Origin: Lachnospiraceae bacterium
GTDB taxonomy: Bacteria > Bacillota > Clostridia > Lachnospirales > Lachnospiraceae
DNA: 64,000 nt
Direction: 5' to 3'
Assembly (NCBI GenBank): GCA_021203205.1
Contig: JAJQBQ010000046.1
Span: forward strand, 1-64,000
This document shows positions 59,344 to 64,000 of this stretch, one piece after another. How positions within the stretch are numbered: the first letter of the stretch is position 1; every line of letters begins with the position of its first letter. The notes beneath the pieces are model-generated. The model saw only the letters and a program-made list of their open reading frames with translations. It made no database searches and was not told the origin of the DNA. Both the position numbers and the translations under genes were made by a program.

Positions 59344-61875
59344 ATGGGAGAAAGACAGAAACAAAATCATGCCGAAGAAACGATTCCAAAAGAAGACATC
59401 CGCGTGGAAGATGTTCCCGATGAGAAGGACGATTCTGCAAAAGACAGTACAGAACGCACCGAAGACATCCCGATGGAAGAAGTGACGGTTCAGGCGGAGG
59501 AAACAGAAAAGGAAGCGGCGGCTCCGATAGGGGAGGAGATTTCTTCAAACCCGGCAGATTCGCCGAAAAAACTGCCTGCAAACCGGAATCCGGAGACGGA
59601 CGGCCTCATTCAGAGTGAGGAGTCGATTGCAGAGATCAACGAGTCGGATCCTGAGGCACTCTACCGTCAGCTGATCGCAACCCTGCGCAGATACCGGCCC
59701 AACACTGACTTAAGCATGATCGAGCGCGCCTACGAGGTGGCATCGAAAGCCCATGAGGGTCAGAAACGCAAATCCGGGGAGCCGTATATCATCCACCCGA
59801 TCTGCACGGCCATCATTCTGGCGGAGCTGGAACTCGACAAGGAGACTATCGCGGCGGGCCTGCTGCACGATGTGGTTGAGGATACGGCCGTCACCAAAGA
59901 GCAGATTGTAGAGTGGTTCGGGCAGGATGTGGCAGATCTGGTCGACGGCGTCACAAAGCTGACCAGGCTCTCCTACGATGTGGATAAGGTCGAGGAGCAG
60001 GCCGAAAACCTTCGAAAAATGTTCCTGGCCATGGCAAAGGATATCCGCGTGATCCTCATCAAGCTGGCTGACCGCCTGCACAATATGCGCACACTTGAAT
60101 ACCAGACCCCGGCAAAACGCCGCGAAAAAGCCCGGGAGACCATGGACATCTACGCGCCCATCGCCAGCCGGCTCGGTATATCAAAAGTAAAGATCGAACT
60201 TGACGACCTGTCTCTCTCCTACCTGGAGCCGGAGAAATATCAGAATCTGGTGGAGCAGGTCAATAAAAAGATGATGTATAACGACGACTACATCCGCAAC
60301 CTGATCGCGGAAGTCGCCGGTATTATGGAAGAAGCGCAGATCAAGGCCACGGTCAACGGCCGTGTGAAGCATTATTTCAGCATCTACAAGAAGATGGTGA
60401 ATCAGAACAAGACGCTGGATCAGATCTACGATATTTTCGCGGTGCGCATTATCGTGGACTCCGTGCGCGACTGCTACGCCGCCCTCGGCGTGATCCACGA
60501 GAAATATATTCCGGTTCCCGGCCGGTTCAAAGATTATATCGCCATGCCGAAGCCGAATATGTACCAGTCGCTGCATACGACGCTGATGGGCAAAAACGGC
60601 CAGCCTTTCGAGATTCAGATCCGCACGGTGGAGATGCACCGTACGGCCGAGTACGGTATCGCGGCCCACTGGAAGTACAAGGAAAACCCCAACGGCGCCG
60701 GTGTGAGCGGGGAGGAAGAAAAGCTGAGCTGGCTGCGCCAGATTCTGGAGTGGCAGCGGGACATGGACGACAACCACGAGTTCATGTCGCTGCTAAAGAG
60801 CGATCTTGACCTGTTTTCCGAGAATGTCTACTGTTTCACGCCGAAGGGCGATGTCAAAACGCTGCCGAAGGGCTCAACACCCATTGATTTTGCCTACAGC
60901 ATTCACAGTGCAGTCGGAAATAAGATGGTTGGCGCCAGGGTCAACGGCCGTATGGTGACCATCGATTACACGATTCACAACGGCGACCGCATTGAGATCA
61001 TCACGTCCCAGAACTCGACGGGCCCAAGCCGTGACTGGCTGAAGATTGTCAAGAGCTCGCAGGCGAAGACGAAGATCAACCAGTGGTTCCGCGAACAGAT
61101 GAAGGAGGACAACATCATCCGCGGGAAAGAGCTGGTGGATCGTTACTGCAAAGCGCGGGGAATCAATCAGAGCGAAGTGATACGCCCGCCTTATGTGGAA
61201 AAGATTCTCAGAAGATACAGCTTCCGCGACTGGGAATCCATCCTGGCCGCCATCGGCCACGGGGGCCTGAAGGAAAGCCAGGTGGTAGACCGGCTGGTCG
61301 CGGAGTACAATAAGGAACATGCCGTTCCGCTCTCCGACGAGGAAGCACAGGCACAGATCGAGGAGAACATTGCCAGAGGACAGAACCGTCAGAAGATGAC
61401 TCACGGGAAAGGCGGCATTCTGGTGAAAGGCATGGACAACGTGGCCGTGCATACATCCCGCTGCTGCGGCCCGGTTCCCGGCGATGAGATCATCGGCTTT
61501 ATCACACGCGGGCGCGGCGTCACCGTGCACCGCACGGACTGCGTCAATATCATCAACCTGCCGGAGATCGAGCGGGCGCGCCTGATCGAGGTAGAGTGGG
61601 AGACGGATGCGGTACAGTCCGGCGGAGAGGGCGAGAAGTACACGGCGGAAATCAATATCTACTGTGACAACCGCACCGGGCTGCTGGCCGATATCTCCAA
61701 GATCTTCAATGAGAGAAATATTGATGTCAGCTCCATCAACAGCCGCACCAGCAAAACGGGCGATGCCACCATCTCCATGAGCTTCCAGGTGCGCGGCAAG
61801 GAAGAACTCGACGGGCTGATCACGAAGATCCGCGGCGTGCCGAATGTGGTGGATGTGGTGAGAACGACGGGGTGA
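59344..61875 (+). CDS. rel: Bifunctional (p)ppGpp synthetase/hydrolase
   Basis: Makes and breaks the alarmone (p)ppGpp. The 843-residue protein has an unusual ~95-residue acidic low-complexity N-terminal extension, then the HD hydrolase domain with LLHDVVEDTAV near 174, the synthetase with PGRFKDYIAMPKPNMYQSLH near 390, TGS (FTPKGDVKTLPKGSTPIDFA, near 499), a helical/Zn-finger region (VHTSRCCGPVPGDEIIGF) and a C-terminal ACT domain. The RFKD charge motif in the synthetase is the R-x-K-D form of bifunctional Rel, against E-x-D-D in RelA-only enzymes. ATG 59344 lies behind GGGG. It may form an operon with the metallo-hydrolase. Confidence 0.96.
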   Translation: MGERQKQNHAEETIPKEDIRVEDVPDEKDDSAKDSTERTEDIPMEEVTVQAEETEKEAAAPIGEEISSNPADSPKKLPANRNPETDGLIQSEESIAEINESDPEALYRQLIATLRRYRPNTDLSMIERAYEVASKAHEGQKRKSGEPYIIHPICTAIILAELELDKETIAAGLLHDVVEDTAVTKEQIVEWFGQDVADLVDGVTKLTRLSYDVDKVEEQAENLRKMFLAMAKDIRVILIKLADRLHNMRTLEYQTPAKRREKARETMDIYAPIASRLGISKVKIELDDLSLSYLEPEKYQNLVEQVNKKMMYNDDYIRNLIAEVAGIMEEAQIKATVNGRVKHYFSIYKKMVNQNKTLDQIYDIFAVRIIVDSVRDCYAALGVIHEKYIPVPGRFKDYIAMPKPNMYQSLHTTLMGKNGQPFEIQIRTVEMHRTAEYGIAAHWKYKENPNGAGVSGEEEKLSWLRQILEWQRDMDDNHEFMSLLKSDLDLFSENVYCFTPKGDVKTLPKGSTPIDFAYSIHSAVGNKMVGARVNGRMVTIDYTIHNGDRIEIITSQNSTGPSRDWLKIVKSSQAKTKINQWFREQMKEDNIIRGKELVDRYCKARGINQSEVIRPPYVEKILRRYSFRDWESILAAIGHGGLKESQVVDRLVAEYNKEHAVPLSDEEAQAQIEENIARGQNRQKMTHGKGGILVKGMDNVAVHTSRCCGPVPGDEIIGFITRGRGVTVHRTDCVNIINLPEIERARLIEVEWETDAVQSGGEGEKYTAEINIYCDNRTGLLADISKIFNERNIDVSSINSRTSKTGDATISMSFQVRGKEELDGLITKIRGVPNVVDVVRTTG

Positions 61876-61879
61876 TGGC

Positions 61880-61945
61880 AGTGATTAGTGGATAGTGGAG
61901 AGTGAGCAGTGATTTGCGAAGAATATTGACTAACCACTAATCACT
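61880..61945. repeat. 17-bp inverted repeat between rel and the hydrolase gene
   Basis: AGTGATTAGTGGATAGT (61880-61896) and ACTAACCACTAATCACT (61929-61945) pair with one mismatch. The loop repeats GTGAGCAGTGATT-type text and the 3' side CTAACCGCTAAC. Confidence 0.75.
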
Positions 61946-61974
61946 AACCGCTAACAACTAAGAAGGTGCATGCA

Positions 61975-62610
61975 ATGAAATTGTTATATTTTTCCGTAGG
62001 CGATTTCGCCACGAACTGTTATATTTATTATCAGGAAGAATCAAAGGAAGCTCTGATCATCGATCCGGGGGATGAGGCGGGGGTGATCCGCGCCCGGGTG
62101 GATTATTACGGTTTAAAACCGGTGGCGATCCTGCTGACGCACGGGCATTATGATCATATAGGTGCCGTGAAGCAGCTGCAGGAGTTCTTTGGATGCCCGG
62201 TTTGCGCCCAGAAGGCGGAGGAAGAGCTCCTGCTGTCGCCGGAAAAGAATCTTTCCCAAATGTTCGGCCATTCCATGATTCTTGAGGCGGATACGTTTCT
62301 GGAAGACCGCCTGGAAACAGAGCAGGCGGGCTGTACGCTCACGGTACTTCACACGCCCGGGCACACAGGCGGCAGCTGCTGCTATTATGATCGGGAAAAC
62401 GGCATTCTGTTTTCCGGGGACACGCTGTTTCAGTATTCTTACGGCCGGGTGGATTTTCCGACCGGCGATATGGCGAAGATGCAGCAGAGCATCGCCATGC
62501 TGCTGGGGGAGCTTCCACCGAAGACAAAAGTATATCCGGGGCACGGCGCTTCCACGACAATCGAGCGCGAAAGAAGGTATAACCCGCTTTCGCCATATAC
62601 CGCAGAGTAA
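61975..62610 (+). CDS. Metallo-beta-lactamase-fold hydrolase (glyoxalase II-like)
   Basis: A 211-residue MBL-fold protein. Zinc ligands are in THGHYDHIGAVKQL near 54-67, HTPGHTGGSCCYYD near 126-139 (His), FSGDTLFQYSYGRVDFPTGD (Asp, near 149) and YPGHGASTTIERER (His). The pattern fits the YcbL/glyoxalase II-like group, commonly found behind rel in Firmicutes; the true substrate is uncertain. AGAAGG (61961-61966) suits ATG 61975; an in-frame GTG at 61966 overlaps the site. Confidence 0.92.
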   Translation: MKLLYFSVGDFATNCYIYYQEESKEALIIDPGDEAGVIRARVDYYGLKPVAILLTHGHYDHIGAVKQLQEFFGCPVCAQKAEEELLLSPEKNLSQMFGHSMILEADTFLEDRLETEQAGCTLTVLHTPGHTGGSCCYYDRENGILFSGDTLFQYSYGRVDFPTGDMAKMQQSIAMLLGELPPKTKVYPGHGASTTIERERRYNPLSPYTAE

Positions 62611-62892
62611 AACGGACAAACCTTCAGATACAGCAAATATATGAAACCGGAATTGCGGAATCAGAAGTTTATGTGAGATATGAGCTTCTGCAGTGCAGAG
62701 CAATTTCGGGGATCATGACTTTTGAACTTAACAGCATATGTGTGGAACCATGATGAAACAGAACGGGGAGCGGTGATGTTTTGCGAGATCCGAAGTCCGA
62801 TTCCTGAAGGAAACGCTTTGCGCTATTTCGACTTTTAACTCTGATGTTAGCTTATAAATATGATGGAAAATGTCATTAATATATGAAATAAT

Positions 62893-64000
62893 ATGATAAT
62901 ACTTAGATTAAACCGAAAAGAATTTGAATATGATATCCAGGCGCTGGTGAAGTCCTTTTATCCGGAGCACGACATGAAAACCGTGATATCCGAGGCGGAC
63001 GATGCGGAGAGCGGCGACATCATTGTGAACGTGACTTATATGGACACGCAGATTCACCTTTCCCTCTGCAGAAACGGCAGACAGACGATGATCGATCAGG
63101 TGGAGGTGGATTTTGCCGACCACGCCGAGGCCAAAAACCGTTTAAAGCGCACGCTCTACCGCATGCTCTGCGAGTGGGAGGGAAAGAGTCTGCCCTGGGG
63201 CAGTCTGACGGGCATACGCCCGACAAAGCTGGTGGTTTCCATGCTGGAAAACGGCGCGTCCGACGGGGAAGTGCACACTCATATGAGGGAAACCTACGGT
63301 ACTTCGGACGACAAGATCCGCCTGGCGCTGGAGATCGCAAAGCGCGAGATGGAGGTGCTTTCCGATCTGGATTACGAGAACGGTTACAGCCTTTATATCG
63401 GCATTCCCTTCTGCCCGACCACCTGCGCTTACTGTTCGTTTACCTCCTACCCTCTTGCAAAATACGGAAAACTTGCCGACGCGTACGTGGACGCGCTGCT
63501 TATGGAGATGGACTACGTGGCCAGAGTTTACCGTGGCCGCCCCTGCAATTCCATTTATATCGGCGGCGGCACGCCGACGGCGCTGACTGTGGCGCAGCTG
63601 GAGCGTGTGCTGAAGGCTGTGAGATGCCGCTTTGATTTCTCAAATGTTCTGGAATTTACGGTGGAGGCGGGGCGCCCGGACACGATCACTCTGGAGAAGC
63701 TGGAGATCTTAAAAAAATACGGCGTCACGCGCATCTGCATCAATCCCCAGACCATGAACCAGAAAACGCTGGATCTGATCGGCAGGCGTCACACAGTCGA
63801 GCAGACAAAGACCGCGTTTTTCATGGCCCGCATGATGGGGTTTGACAACATTAACATGGATATGATCGTCGGTCTTCCGGGGGAGACGGCGGATGACGTG
63901 CGTCACACGCTGGAAGAACTCTGCGCCTTAAAGCCCGACGGGCTGACGGTGCATTCCCTTGCGATCAAACGCGCCGCCAGGCTGAATACCATGCGTGAGG
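62893..64000 (+). CDS. hemZ: Coproporphyrinogen dehydrogenase-like radical SAM HemZ, 3' end outside window
   Basis: The frame is open from ATG 62893 to the window end (369 codons). After a ~165-residue N-terminal domain special to HemZ (start MIILRLNRKEFEYDIQALVK), the radical SAM core appears with Cys174, Cys178 and Cys181 in GIPFCPTTCAYCSFTSYP, then NSIYIGGGTPTALTVAQLE and INMDMIVGLPGETADDVRH. HemZ is the second type of oxygen-independent coproporphyrinogen III oxidase-like protein in clostridia and bacilli; whether it acts on heme precursors here is open. No ribosome site is clear. The 282-nt gap before it shows no firm signal. Confidence 0.9.
   Translation, partial: MIILRLNRKEFEYDIQALVKSFYPEHDMKTVISEADDAESGDIIVNVTYMDTQIHLSLCRNGRQTMIDQVEVDFADHAEAKNRLKRTLYRMLCEWEGKSLPWGSLTGIRPTKLVVSMLENGASDGEVHTHMRETYGTSDDKIRLALEIAKREMEVLSDLDYENGYSLYIGIPFCPTTCAYCSFTSYPLAKYGKLADAYVDALLMEMDYVARVYRGRPCNSIYIGGGTPTALTVAQLERVLKAVRCRFDFSNVLEFTVEAGRPDTITLEKLEILKKYGVTRICINPQTMNQKTLDLIGRRHTVEQTKTAFFMARMMGFDNINMDMIVGLPGETADDVRHTLEELCALKPDGLTVHSLAIKRAARLNTMRE

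Overview
The window looks like a chromosomal segment of a Gram-positive, low-motility-of-evidence anaerobe of the Clostridia, most likely the family Lachnospiraceae. The pointers are the SCIFF six-cysteine peptide with its radical SAM maturase beside a fused SecDF, the anaerobic-type HemZ, a DUF5688 protein, Uma2-family proteins, a BspA-type repeat protein, AGGAGG-type ribosome binding sites throughout, and a type A RNase P RNA. Most genes are GC-rich; 5.3-7.3 kb is clearly AT-richer. Placement at family level is inference from gene content only.

Layout. 0-5 kb: secreted or membrane-anchored proteins (a partial Q/E/N-rich protein, a membrane-anchored serpin, an unrecognised single-pass protein, a BspA-like lipoprotein). 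5.1-7.5 kb: an AT-rich islet with its own promoter holding an SDH/ClpP-fold serine protease, an overlapping Panacea-domain (SocA-like) protein and a 107-residue toxin-like protein. 7.6-12.6 kb: small proteins and a heterodimeric ABC exporter. 12.7-20 kb: tRNA-Pro, pyruvate kinase, three tandem extracytoplasmic trigger-factor-like foldases and an Mrp ATPase. 20-28 kb: a Rad3/DinG-like helicase with a nuclease-like N-terminus, and PurL. 28-32 kb, minus strand: an ECF sigma/anti-sigma pair, a HicAB toxin-antitoxin module and ArgH. 32-40 kb: Uma2, L31, DUF1385, PrmC, RF1, AroE, DUF5688. 40-43 kb, minus strand: two GH43-type proteins, one lacking the catalytic residues. 43-50 kb: DnaG, a TrmK-Uma2 fusion, a nucleoside kinase, RNase P RNA, a CorC-type protein. 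50-64 kb: PyrBI, the SCIFF locus, SecDF, RecJ, Rel, a metallo-hydrolase and the start of HemZ.

Working together: the SCIFF locus (TIGR04086 protein, peptide, maturase, SecDF) forms a ranthipeptide production region beside a translocase. PrmC and RF1 are the expected modifier and substrate in translation termination. PyrB and PyrI form aspartate transcarbamoylase. The protease-Panacea-toxin module reads as a possible toxin-antitoxin system with a built-in protease.

Two features stand out genome-wide. Intergenic space is rich in dispersed structured repeats (at least four families, listed separately). Several housekeeping proteins carry purine-rich low-complexity insertions. The strongest candidates for something undescribed are the protease-Panacea-toxin islet, the TrmK-Uma2 fusion, and a three-hairpin RNA-like element present in two diverged copies.
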